NCBI GenBank assembly: GCA_025506515.1
Contig: CM046443.1
Span: forward strand, 93,461,849 to 93,525,848
Length of the DNA stretch: 64,000 nucleotides
Reading direction: 5' to 3'
Source: Flaveria trinervia
Lineage: Eukaryota; Streptophyta; Magnoliopsida; Asterales; Asteraceae
The notes beneath the pieces are model-generated. The model was not told the DNA's origin. It worked only from the letters and a program-made list of their open reading frames with translations, and did no database searches. Shown here piece after piece: positions 22,174-33,208 of the stretch; the first letter of the stretch is position 1; the number at the start of each line of letters is the position of its first letter. The translations under genes and the position numbers were made by a program.

Positions 22174-23633
22174 CTTCTTCAGTTCAAGAAGTTAGGTGTA
22201 TGGACATTGGTGGATAGACCTAAAGGTGCTAAGGTAATTAGCACCAAATGGGTCTTGAAATGCAAGAAAGATGATCAAGGGGTCATAATTAGGAACAAGG
22301 CTCGACTTGTAGTTCAAGGATTTCGACAAGTTGAGGGAATTGATTACAATGAAGTATTTGCACCTGTGGCGAGAATGGAAGCCATCCGTATCTTCCTAGC
22401 CTATGCCTCTTACATGAAAATTAAAGTCTATCAACTGGATTTAAAGAGTGCATTTCTTCATGGTGAAATCCGAGAAACAGTGTATGTCAGTCAACCTGAA
22501 GGATTTGAGGATCCATATCATCGGGACAGAGTTTATAAACTGGATAAGGCTCTCTACGGGCTTCACCAAGCCCCGAGAGCATGGTATGAAAAACTCTCAA
22601 CTCACCTTGTGAAACACGGATTTTGCAAAGGTGTAATTGACTGTACACTGTTCATCAAAGAAAAGGATGGGGATCTACTGCTTGTACATATTTATGTTGA
22701 TGGCATAATCTTCAGTTCCAAGAACAAAGACCTATGTAAAGAATTTGAAGCAGTAATGAAGACAGAATTTGAAATGAGTGACATGGGAGAGATGAAGTTC
22801 TTTCTTAGGTTATAGGTGGATCAAACACCAAAGGGGATATTTCTACATCAGACCAAGTATGTAAGGGATATTCTCAGTCGGTTTGACATGGAGAATGCCT
22901 CCGCAGCTGGGACTCCACTTGCTACAAACCATGATGTAGCACCCGACGAGAATGGTGATCTGGTTGATGCCACCATGTACCGAGGAATGATTGGATCCCT
23001 CATGTACCTCACTGCCTCAAGACCTGATATCATGTATGCGACATGTCTATGCTCTAGATATCAGGCAAAACCGAAAGTCAACCATCTTATTGGGGTTAAA
23101 AGGATATTTCGTTATCTGAAAGGTACACCAACACTAGGGTTGTGGTATCCTCATGACGATGACTTTGAGCTTACCGCGTACAACAACTCGGATTATTGCG
23201 GCTGCAAAATGAACTATAAATCCACCTTAGCAGGTTGTCAATTCTTTGGGGGAAGATTAGTCACGTGGCAGTGTAAGAAGCAGACATCAGTTGTGTCGTC
23301 AACTTGTGAAGCTGAATATGCTGCTGCGGCAAGCTGCTGCGGGACTACGGTTTGAAATTCTCTAACACTCCTATATTTGTTGATAATTATGCTGCCATAG
23401 CTGTAACTAAAAATCCAGTCCAACATCCTAAGACCAAACATATCGGCATTAAATATCACTTTATACGTGATTGTTTTGAAAAGAATCTAATCGATATTGT
23501 TAAAATAAATATGGATTTCCAACGCGCTGACCTCTACACAAAAGCCTTTGATAAACCACGTTTTCTATATCTGTTAGAGGTCAACGACATTAAAAAGAAA
23601 AGTGATGTCATGTCAGAAGATAAACATCTTTAG
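22174..23633 (+). pseudogene. C2 RT and RNase H, broken
   Basis: Continues C2 pol after C3. RT (22207-22815) has KARLVVQGFRQ, LDLKSAFLHGEI and ALYGLHQAPRAWYE. The catalytic box reads YVDG instead of YVDD (about 22693), which would abolish polymerase activity. A stop follows FFLRL at 22815. RNase H (22816-23355) has NNSDYCGC where TDSDY is usual (the first catalytic Asp is Asn) and CEAEYAAAASCCG. The tail (23352-23633; TKHIGIKYHFIRD, DLYTKAF) is in another frame after a small deletion near 23345. Confidence 0.88.
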
Positions 23634-23635
23634 TC

Positions 23636-25260
23636 CGATGCGTCGAGTCCATTTTTCTTATATTTTATTTTAGTTTATTTAATTAGTTTTAGTGTTTTTA
23701 TTTGTTCGCCTATTAAAATCCTAAAAGGCAAAACCAGTTTCGGTTTTAGAGTTTTAGGGAGAGAATAGGTTATGTTAAGAAAAAAAAGGAGGGAGGAGGA
23801 CAGTCAAGCTAAAAGAAACGAGATCGTATCTGAGATGTTGATTCAACGACTATGGAAAATGATAGTACACAGGAACAAATAATTTGGTACTTTAAAATAT
23901 TTAAATTGAATTAGATGCGAAATTCAAAGTATAAGTCTGAGAAGTCTAAGCAAAAATAAATGGAAAAATGATAGTAAAACTAGCTACTACTAAGGTAACA
24001 CGGAGAAAGTAGACATAGAGGTTGCTAGAACATTAGATGATGTGTCGGTAGATTCAACACAATAGATAAATAGACCTCGTTGGTGATCTCAAGATGAAAC
24101 TAAGTTGTTCAACAAGCTGGGGTTATCATCTTATCCTTGGTTAACACAATCAACAGAGTTCCAATAAGGGGTGAAGAGCAAAATAAACGCCACAAATATG
24201 TGCGGATGACCATAATATGAGCAAAGCACATGATGAAAAATGCAAAAAGCAATCAAACTAATAACCTATGTTGTTGGTGCGATCTGTGCAAAAAGAATAA
24301 AATTGCTCAAACAAGAAGATAGGTTGTGTGCCTCTCTGCTATGCGGTGGCACTGACCTGAGGATAAGCATAACCTAGATATTCTAGAATTCATTGTTGTT
24401 TGCCGCCTCTCTGCTGTGCGGTGGCACTGACCTAAGGCTTGGCTTCTCTTTGAAAGCTCTATGAATAGTTTCTTCTTGTCAAAATACCCGTAGACCGCTC
24501 AAAAATCTCCCGAGGAATGTTGATTACCATATAAGTGTGGGATCCACAAATGCTTGTTGAAATAATTAAACCTTAAACCATCACCAATCTGTGTCTAAAG
24601 TCTGTGTATGGATTTAAGTGGACAAGTATACTGACAATCATCGTTGCGGCAAGTCTTGAAAGTCCAAATCAATATGTGCATCTTATAGTACTAGTATGAT
24701 TTCCTAAACTTGCTAATGACTCTCGATGAAAACAAGAATCTAGCATCAAAAGATTTTGGTAACACATCCTGAATGATTTGATTACCTATATGATTCCATA
24801 ATGATTCGTTCCAATTATGGTCAAAATAACTTGAAGCTGACTGTTCTTGAAATAAATCTGTTAGATATCTATCTTAGGGTTTCCACCTCTCACAAAACCT
24901 ACAAAAATATGTTTTACTTCTTTTTTTCAGTTCTAGTAGTTTCATTTGCTTAATTTTGTCAGTTTAGTTGTTAAAAGTCGGACTACGTATTGGAATTCTG
25001 TCTGGGATCTAATCACTTAAAAAGGGTCACGTCTGAGGTGACCAAACTTGCTTTCAAATGTTTAATGGGTCATGTCTGAGGTGACAAAATGTTTTACTAT
25101 TAAAAGGATCACGTCTGAGGTGACAAAGTGTTTTACTGTTAAAAGGATCACGTCTGAGGTGATCAAATGTTTTCAAAGTTAAAACGATCATGTCTGAGAT
25201 GATCAAAGGTTCGTAAATTCTTATCAATAGTTAAAAGGGGCTTAGTGTTAAATGGTCATA
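23636..25260 (+). other. C2 pol-ORF3 spacer, proximal part
   Basis: No ORF of note. It contains two near-identical elements of about 33 bp (24328-24361 and 24405-24438, core CTCTCTGCTRTGCGGTGGC) and, near its end, five tandem hairpin units (25025-25204). The rest shows no recognisable homology by eye. Confidence 0.5.
25025..25204 (+). repeat. Tandem array of five covarying hairpin units
   Basis: Each unit is a 6-base arm, the constant loop GTCTGAG, and a complementary arm. Arms begin at 25025 (GGTCAC/GTGACC), 25068 (GGTCAT/GTGACA), 25107 (GATCAC/GTGACA), 25146 (GATCAC/GTGATC) and 25186 (GATCAT/ATGATC). The period is 39-43 bp with T/A-rich linkers. Units 1, 4 and 5 are perfect palindromic stems with compensating changes on both sides; unit 2 keeps partial pairing with a U-G possibility and unit 3 keeps four pairs. 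Confidence 0.8.
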
Positions 25261-25283
25261 AAGTCAAAATCATAAGGATAAGC

Positions 25284-25601
25284 CATTCGCACGACTGGAT
25301 CATAAGTATGGACCAGCCGTACGAATGGGCCATACGAATGAGCCCAATCGCATGACTAAGCCACACGTATGGCCCAGACATGCAATTGGTTCATCAGCAT
25401 GGGTAGCTTCATGTGATTGGATCATCAGAATGAACCAATCGCACAAATGGAAGCAACCGAACGGGGTTGTTGCAAGACTGAAACCCAGTCGCACGACTGA
25501 TGATGACCGGTTGAGTCAGTCGCACGACCGAGTCTCAATCGTACGAACCAGCTATGCGATTAGGTCCATTCGCACGACTGAAAGAAACCCTAGTATAAAT
25601 A
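25284..25601 (+). promoter_or_regulatory. C2 internal promoter candidate before third ORF
   Basis: CAGTCGCACGACTG-type palindromes (25284, 25486, 25517, 25567 and weaker copies between) lead to TATAAATA at 25594-25601. The stretch from the last motif to TATA (TCGCACGACTGA, AGAAACCCTA, TATAAATA) parallels the 3' LTR (TCGCACGAATGA, GAACCCTAACC, TATAAATA), with the motif start to TATA distance equal (27 bp). This looks like a copy of the LTR promoter placed upstream of ORF3. Confidence 0.55.
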
Positions 25602-25740
25602 GAGGGGAAATTGGTCGCAAATCCTATTCACCCCCAATCGCTCATTTCTTCGCATGACTTACCGATAATCTGCCCAAATTTCATCCGATTGTTCTTGGAC
25701 TGTGATTATTACTTTCTAATGATTTTCAGTGACTCCACAG

Positions 25741-26295
25741 GTAATGTGCAATGATTTCTAGTCAAATTCTTAATCGATTAGTCATCAAAAGATCAAAATT
25801 TAAGCCCTAAAACTTAACCGAGACTAACTGGACCAATAAACTGATAAAACCAAGTAAAATGTTCAAATAAAGGTTATTAGGTGCTATGTCGGGTGTTTGC
25901 GAGACTAATGAGCTATTTCATGACGTCTAACATTCTGATTTGCTCAAAATTTGAATTTGAATGACCCAACAGTCTGTCATGCGAATGGGCGCCCTGATGA
26001 ACTTCAGTCACACGACTGATATGGGCGAATGGCTCAGTCGCACGACTGAGATGGGCGAATGACACAGTCACACGACTGAACCATGCAAATGAGTTCAGTC
26101 GCACAACTGGTTCAACCACTTGGGATAGCATACGACTAAGCCAAGTCGCATGCTCAGTTGTACGTATGAGCTCAATTGCACGACTAAACCTCAGTCGCAC
26201 AGTTCATTCACACGACAGAACAGAAAGATTCAAATTAAGAACTTCATATGGCTATTCTCTTACACATACTAACATTTATCCATTTTGTGTAACAG
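25741..26295 (+). other. Predicted intron in the C2 ORF3 leader
   Basis: Donor CAG/GTAATG at 25740/25741; acceptor TTTTGTGTAACAG at 26283-26295, directly before the ORF3 ATG at 26296. A perfect TACTAAC branch site is at 26267-26273, 22 bases before the acceptor end. The intron would contain a second palindrome array (26005-26109: CAGTCACACGACTG, CAGTCGCACGACTG and variants). Signals are consensus quality; splicing itself is inferred. Confidence 0.55.
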
Positions 26296-29200
26296 ATGGC
26301 TAGTCGCTGGACCATGAGCACTAAGCACAACATATATGCTCACCTGGATTTCACCTCCAGGAATGCTGTAGATTTCTCTGGCATCATTACTTTTCTACAG
26401 AGATCGAGGATCTTCCGTGCCATTTCGACACCGTGCACACCATACCGGTCCCTTCAGTAGGCCTTTTGGGAAGGCGCGGTTGTCGATAGGACCGCAGAGT
26501 GCCACTGTATTAGGAGTTCTATCTTCGGTCATGCCATAGAGATCACAGAGGAGGATCTCAGAATATTATTAGAGTTTGGAGATGATGTAGACTACCTGAC
26601 CCGCTTGCACCCACTGGCAGTGCACGGTTGCTTTCTACAAGCCAAGTACTCGGGGGACATCACCGCAGGTGTGCTCAACAAGAGCATATGTGCCCCCAAT
26701 TCAAGTACTTGGCATATGTACTGCTTAAGTGCATTGCCTCCAAGAAAGGAGGCTTCGATGAGCTGTCGGACCAGATTCAGAACGCCTATGTGACGTTGGT
26801 GTTGAACCACCCGTTCAGCTTCTCCCAGATGATCTTCACCTACTTAGTGGAGAACATAGAGGCGAAGGGGAAGGAGGGATTTTGTATGTATCCTCGCTTC
26901 ATGCAGATGATCATTGATCAGAAGTTCCCTCAGCTACCTAAGGAGAAGGAGGACGTTGTAGTACCTAAGGTGATGGATGACACCACATTAAGACGGATGA
27001 AGGTGTATAGGGGGAAGCAGTTAAGCGCCTGTGAGGAGATTGTTCGGGAACCTAGCCCAGGAGGATTACGTGGCACCCGCCAGGAGAAAGTGGCGCCACG
27101 AGGATAGTGATTCTGATACAAAGCAGATTGTACTCCCCACCGATGACTCACGGGATGATGACAGTGGGGATGGTAGAGACACAGGCCCCACTCCTTCTAG
27201 GGCCACCACTACCGGTGTTACACCTCCACCACCTACTTATGATGATGCTGATATAGCTGGTTTCCATCAGGATTTCAGGCCTGATGAGGAGGAGGAGAGT
27301 GATGATAAGCCGTTGACCAGAACGGTGGGCAGTAGGGTGGTTGCCACCAGACATGGGATAGAGGCGGTTGGAGGACGCCAAGCTACGTCTCGGGAGACTA
27401 CTAAAGATCCTACTTATATCCCAGACCAGCTCAGCATCCCAGGGGAGCATCCTCCTCTAGGGGTTCGAGGAAGAAGAGGATGGCTCAACCCTATGGGATG
27501 AAGCCGAAAAGACGGAGGTTCACGCTGATTCCTACCTCCACCACCACTGCCACCATATCTACCACCGCTCACCCACCCACTACCACAGCTACCACCACCA
27601 CTACTACCACCTTACCCACCATCACTACCATAGCCACTCCACCACCTATCTACACTACTTCCACCACCACCACAGCCTACCCATCACCACCCACACATAT
27701 ACCACCACCCATATTCACCACAGCCACCACCACTACCACCAGCCACCAGCCCGGACCATCATCCCACCAGCCATTCACTACAGGATCATCCCTACCTTCT
27801 GTTGGGGTAGAGGATCAGCTAGCAGCACTGAACAGGATGATGCTGAAGCTGTGGGCTGCTGACAAGGAAAGAGCTGCACAGATCAGACAGCTTGTGGAGC
27901 AAAACACTGCCCAAGCACAACAGATCGCTCAGCATTTGATTCAGGACAAACGTAATGATCAGATATTTATGTAATTTTAAATCATGTGTAATTGAATCAT
28001 GTATCAAACTTGTGTACATAATGTTTATATTTATTTAATGTTTACTGTCTTGATTATTGACTAATGGTTGATGTGTTTATATGTTTAAATCAAGCAGATC
28101 ATTCATCTTAGCAAGATGAGTATGATGTTGCTCCCCTTCAGCAGATCAAGTCTCAACTCATAATGATACTTGATCTGCAAGGGATCGTCAGGAGGTCTGT
28201 GAGTTACACTCCTGAAGAAGGAGAAATAATTCATGACCTTACTGATAAGCAACTGGCTGAGATATTCCGACTGAATCCAAATAAGCTTGTGAAGGATGTT
28301 CCTACTGTTGACAGGGATAGTGATGATGAGCTTAATGATGTGGATGAGATTATGATTGAAGACATCACAGCACAACATTATCTAGAGTATGCTGACAACA
28401 AGAGAAATGTAGTCCCCAATCTGGGTGACACCCTTGTCAGTGATACATTTAAAACACTGGATAAGATGGAGCAGGAGTCGGAGAAGAAGAAAGATCAAGC
28501 CCAAGCCTCGGACGCCGATGTCAACCTCAAAAAGGCTGAATGGGCGGTATGTTTTGCAGAGATCAGAGCCCAACGTAGTGCTCCAAAGTCTAGTACCTAC
28601 ACCAAGCTTTGCAAAGTAAAGAAGTATCTGAAAGTGTCAGGAAAAATCATAGCGTGGGCATATTTTGATAATCTGAATGTTTATGCTATCAAGAGAGAGA
28701 AAGGAATCGAGTTATTCAGATTCCCACACGATCTGAAGACTCTACCCGGTTTTGAGCTTAACCTGCTAGCCAAAATGAAGCTGTTATATGCTGACCCTCG
28801 AAAGATGTCAGGCTGGTTTGAAGCTGCTTTGAAAAGAGAGTACCACACCAGGTGGGTCAACTTCAACCTCAACAACCAACAAGGTATATCAGAATATCTG
28901 AAGTTGATGCCATTACTGGAAAGCCAAAGATTATGCTGAAGTGGAGTCCTCCACGCACAATGTCGAGAATCCCTCTAAGGGAAATGCCTCAGGACTTCAC
29001 TCCACACTTTAGTGGTGATACTACGATTGGAGCACAGGTCAGGCAGTCATAGTTTTGAACAGAGATGGTAATATGGAAACAATCAGGGTGTTTGGCCCAA
29101 TATGGCTCACGAACTTGTCAGCTGATGATGTCTACACCTTATACAAGTGGCCACTGTTCTATGATGCGCAAGACATTGTACAAGCCCTCTAGTTCCAAAA

Positions 29201-29300
29201 CGTGATAAGACTATGCTTTGCATTCAAAATACATGCAGGAGTTACAAGGGAGAAGAAGTACAAGAAATATGAAGAGCTGATGAAGAATGTTAAACAATAG
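26296..29300 (+). pseudogene. C2 third ORF (env-position protein), broken
   Basis: ATG at 26296 opens MASRWTMSTKHNIYAH. The first about 230 residues correspond in pattern to C1 and C4 ORF3 (IITFLQRSRIFRAI, FGHAIEITEEDLR, then FKYLAYVLLKCIASKKGGFDEL and MYPRFMQMII). A stop lies at about 26458 and a frameshift near 26690. Next come an acidic stretch (27100-27450), a Thr/Pro-rich block (27530-27750, runs of TTT and PPT), a coiled coil (27820-27960), and, after a 190 bp gap, a 258-codon stretch (28163-28939) with AWAYFDNLNVYAIKRE. The end (29030-29299) carries a domain shared with C1 and C4 (VLNRDGNMETIRVFGPIWLTN). Function unknown; no signal peptide is visible. Confidence 0.7.
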
Positions 29301-29325
29301 AGTAAACTAGGTCCAAGGGGGACTT
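29301..29325 (+). other. C2 polypurine tract
   Basis: GTCCAAGGGGGACTT directly precedes the 3' LTR. Confidence 0.75.
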
Positions 29326-30063
29326 TGTAGATACATATGTACCTAGTTTATGAGCTTAATTTAAAATGTCTTTCATGTCTTACATATATGTAACAGAATG
29401 GGTTTAATGAAATACAATGTGTAATTTATGTTTATAATGTTTACTATTCCATTGATTAGTGTGTGTTAACGCTTATTGAACTTACTATATAGGTTTGTGG
29501 TTGTTTACATAGTTCTTAGTCAATAATGATTGAGAAACGTGCTTAAACTTAATCGTGTGAAGTTCTCATGCGAATGGACCATGTTAATGGACCATACGCA
29601 TGAACAACTTCATGCTAATGAACCATTTGCACGACTGAACTAGGAGACTAGATCAGTCGCATGATTGTGACATGAGATTGACTTAGTCGCACGATTGAAG
29701 CCTCAGTCGTACGGATGGAGAAACTGCATGCTTCAATCGCACGACTGAACCATGCAAATGGTTCAGTCGCACGAATGAGAACCCTAACCTATAAATACCA
29801 CTTAATTCGTGGAAAAACACAACAATTCAAATACCTACGCACTAAATCGTACCCTAGCCATCCAGAGACTCAAGAACACCTGTTCCAAGTTCATAGATCG
29901 CTGTAAATCATTCTACTATCATTCTTGACGTTAAGTTACATTCTTGGATTGATTTTACATGCGTTCTCACTGATTGGATCGCCAATCAAATAGGATTCCG
30001 CACTATTTGAGTTGGTACACAAGTAAATCAGTTAGTACTCTGTACCGTACACGGTCCTTAACA
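29326..30063 (+). repeat. C2 3' LTR
   Basis: 738 bp partner of 8265-9003. Palindrome copies and TATAAATA (about 29792) are conserved. It is followed by TCTTT (30064-30068). Confidence 0.93.
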
Positions 30064-31300
30064 TCTTTTCGATCGATGATTGCCACTGGTTGCTCCACAT
30101 AATTGAGTTGTTCGTCTACTTCGATATCTTCTAGTGGAACAATCATATCCACATCTGCCAAAAATTTCCTTAGATGAGATACGTGGAATGTCGGGTGAAT
30201 TCCACTTAACTCATTTAGTAACTCCAGTCTATAGGCCACTTCTCCTACTCGAGCGATGATTCGAAAAGGCCCTATATATCTTGGGCTTAGCTTGCCCCAT
30301 TTTTCGAATCGGATAATACCCTTCCAAGGTGAGACCTTCAACATAACCCGGTCGCCCACCCTGAACTCAATTGGTCTGCGTCGTTTATCAACATACGACT
30401 TCTGTCTATTTTTGGCTGCCTTCATGAAGGCCTTGATCTTTTCAAGCTTCTCAGTCCTAGCCTCGATTACCTCGACACTCTCTAACTCCTTCTGACCAAT
30501 ATCACCCCAACAGACAGGTGTTCTGCATCTCCTACCATATAGCATCTCATAAGGTGGCATACCAATGCTGGCATGATAACTGTTGTTGTATGAGAATTCA
30601 GCTAACGCTAAGTGGTCATCCTAACTTCCCCCAAAATCAATCACACATGCCCGAAGCATGTCCTCCAATGTCTGAATGGTCCTCTCTGACTGATCATCAT
30701 TCTGGGGATGGTAAGTCGTGCTAATGTGTAACCTCATCCCCATAGCGTTGTGGAATTTCTTCCAGAATTTGGATGTAAACCGGGTGTCACGATCAGACAC
30801 AATAGACACCGGCACACCATAAAAAGTTACAATTTCCTTGATAAATAGATCAGCCAACCTCTCAGATGAATATGTCTCACGGATCGGTAGAAAGTGAGCA
30901 CTCTTCGTCAAGCGGTCAACAATCACCCATATAGCATCATACCCTTTCGGAGTACGTGTAGCTTTATAATAAAATCCATGGTGATGTGCTCCCACTTCCA
31001 TTTCGGTATATCCAAAGGTTGGATCTTCCCATACAGCTTCTGATGCTCGACCTTCACCTGTAGACAAGTAAGGCATTTACTCACATACTCCACCACGTCA
31101 CGTTTCATACCCGACCACCAATAATCCTTCTTCATGCGTTGATACATCTTTGTGGCACCTGGATAAATGGAGTATCGAGTCTTGTGAGCTTCATCCAAAA
31201 TCTTCCCTTGTAGATCCCCGAAACAAGGAATCCACACTCGTCCAAATCGGGTTTTAACACCAAGTGTGTTTTCACCCAGTTCCGCAACCAGACCTCTCAT
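30064..31300 (-). pseudogene. G1 integrase with proximal chromodomain, broken
   Basis: Minus strand from 31300. The zinc-binding region has HKTRYSIYPGATKMYQRM and CLTCLQVKVEHQ. The core has AIWVIVDRLTKSAHFLP, VSIVSDRDTRFTSKFW and ERTIQTLEDMLRA (D, D, E). After a stop near 30620 come PPYEMLYGRRCRTP, the GPY/F region (YIGPFRIIARVGEVAYRLEL) and the chromodomain start (VEQPVAIIDRK), where C2 cuts at 30064. Integrase inserts the DNA copy; the chromodomain directs it to heterochromatin in related elements. Confidence 0.9.
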
Positions 31301-33208
31301 CCTTTCAGAGTTAAGAGATCTTCTTTCAATGCCTCATCTTGAAACTCTTTGACTTGCTTAATCACATCTAAGATCATGATCAACTGATATGCTTTCACCT
31401 GAATCGACTCGGGCCTCTCCTTTCGGCTAAGGGCATCAGCCACCACGTTGGCTTTGCCCGGATGGTAATGTATCTCACAATCATAGTCCTTTATAAGCTC
31501 CAACCATCGTCTCTGCCTCATGTTCAGATCTTTCTGCTCAAAGAAGTACTTCAAGCTCTTGTGGTTAGTGAAAATGGTGCACTTCGTCCCATAAAGATAG
31601 TGCCTCCAAATCTTTAGCGCAAAGACCGCGGCTGCTAGCTCCAAGTCATGAGTAGGATAAATGACCTCATGAACCTTTAACTGTCAGGATGCATAAGCTA
31701 TAACCTTCCCTCTTTGTATTAACACACCCCCAACCCCGAGTAGGAAGCATCAGAATAAACCACCAGATCTTCACTTCCATCGGGTAATGACAGAATAGGA
31801 GCTTGAGTCAACCTCGCCTTCAGTTCCTCAAACGTCTTCTCTTGAGCTTGACCCCATACAAACTTCACATCTTTTCGGGTCAACTTGGTTAGTGGAGAAG
31901 CGATCTTGGAAAAGTCTTGGATGAATCTTCTGTAGTAGCCCGCCAAACCCAAGAAACTATGAATCTCGGATGGCTTCTTTGGAGACTTCTATTGCATCAC
32001 TCCCTCCACCTTTGTTGGGTCCACCATAATCCCATCAGGATTCACCACATGACCCAAGAACTGAACTTCGCGCAACCAAAATGCACACTTAGAGAACTTG
32101 GCGTACAACTTCTCCTTTCTCAACGTCTCGAGAACCTCCCGAACGTGACCGACGTGCTCAATCTCGCTCTTCGAATAAATCAGGATATCATCGATAAACA
32201 CAATCACTGATTTATCCAACATCGACCGACACACCCGATTCATCAGATCCATAAATGCAGCTGGTGCATTGGTCAAACCAAAAGACATGACAAGAAACTC
32301 GTAGTGACCATAATGTGTGCGAAAAGCTGTTTTAGGGATATCCTGCTCCTTCACTTTCAACTGATGGTAACCAGATCGAAGGTCTATCCTTGAAAACCAA
32401 CTGGCACCTTGAAGCTGATCGAACAAATCATCTAATCTCGGTAAGGGGTATCGGTTCTTCACCGTCAACTTGTTTAGCTCACGGTAGTCAATACACATCC
32501 TCATACTACCGTCTTTCTTCTTCACAAACAGGACCGGAGCACCCCAAGGAGAGATACTCGGTCTGATGAATCCCTTATCAAGCAGCTCTTGCAACTGCTC
32601 CATCAACTCTTTCATTTCCATCGGAGCCAATCGATACGGTGCCTTGGCAACAGGTTGGGCACCCGGTATCAGATCAATCTGGAACTCGATCTCCCTGTCA
32701 GGTGGCACTCCTGGTAGGTCTTCTGGGAACATGTCCGAAAGTCACACACAACCGGTACATCAGACAGTTGTGGTGCTGGCGTATCCACATCCTTTACATA
32801 AGCCAAGTAGGCGCTACATCCATGCCTCATACACTTTCCCGCCACCGCCATTGAGATTACTTTCGGGATCGTCGTGACCCGATCTCCATAAATAGTTACC
32901 AAACTCATGTCATGCGCTGTCAAACGAATCATCTTCTTGCGACACAATGTTCGCCTCGGAGTCCGCTAACCAATCCATCCCAAGAACTAAATCGAACCAC
33001 CTAGGTCATCACGAACGGTCTAACAGGAACTTATGACCTTCTACCTCCACATCACAATTCTCTATCATCTCAAAAATCTTGGTAGACTTACCTATGGCAG
33101 CTTCTACATCAAAGGGCGTATCAATATGTCTACTACTAACAGCCAGCTTAGCACAGAAGGCAGCAGAAATAAAACTTTTACTGGGACCCGAATCAAATTA
33201 AACAGAAG
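31297..33208 (-). pseudogene. G1 protease, reverse transcriptase, RNase H, broken
   Basis: Protease site FDSGPS (usual DSGAS) is near 33180-33200, just after a stop. RT is the longest open part (32732-31989): CIDYRELNKLTVKNRYPLP, RIDLRSGYHQLKV and the catalytic FIDDILIYS. RNase H follows in two frames: VVYSDASYSGLG (31740) and the 31644-31297 part (IFTNHKSLKYFFEQKDLNMRQRRW; the usual TDHKS Asp is Asn). The typical Ty3 order confirms the class. At least four frameshifts or stops are present. Confidence 0.9.

Larger units (their letters stand above)
8265..30063 (+). mobile_element. C2: Sirevirus-type Ty1/copia element split by C3
   Basis: Two LTRs (8265-9003 and 29326-30063), both TG...CA, flank gag, PR, integrase, RT and RNase H in copia order. 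A 2.7 kb spacer and a 3 kb third ORF follow. The target duplication is TCTTT. Without C3 (14252-22173) the element is about 13.9 kb, long for copia but usual for Sireviruses with a third ORF. Gag has two zinc-knuckle sites, as known for this genus. Stops and indels disable it. Confidence 0.92.

Noticed and set aside
25284..25600. Palindrome arrays as a CRISPR array
   Set aside because: Spacing is irregular, repeats are short and variable, and the context is plant retrotransposons.
27530..27750. Viral glycoprotein in C2 from the Thr/Pro block
   Set aside because: No signal peptide, no clear transmembrane segment and no fusion-protein pattern; 'env' would be a positional label only.
32566..32877. 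Plus-strand ORF opposite the G1 RT
   Set aside because: Antisense shadow of the well-supported minus-strand RT; no independent support.
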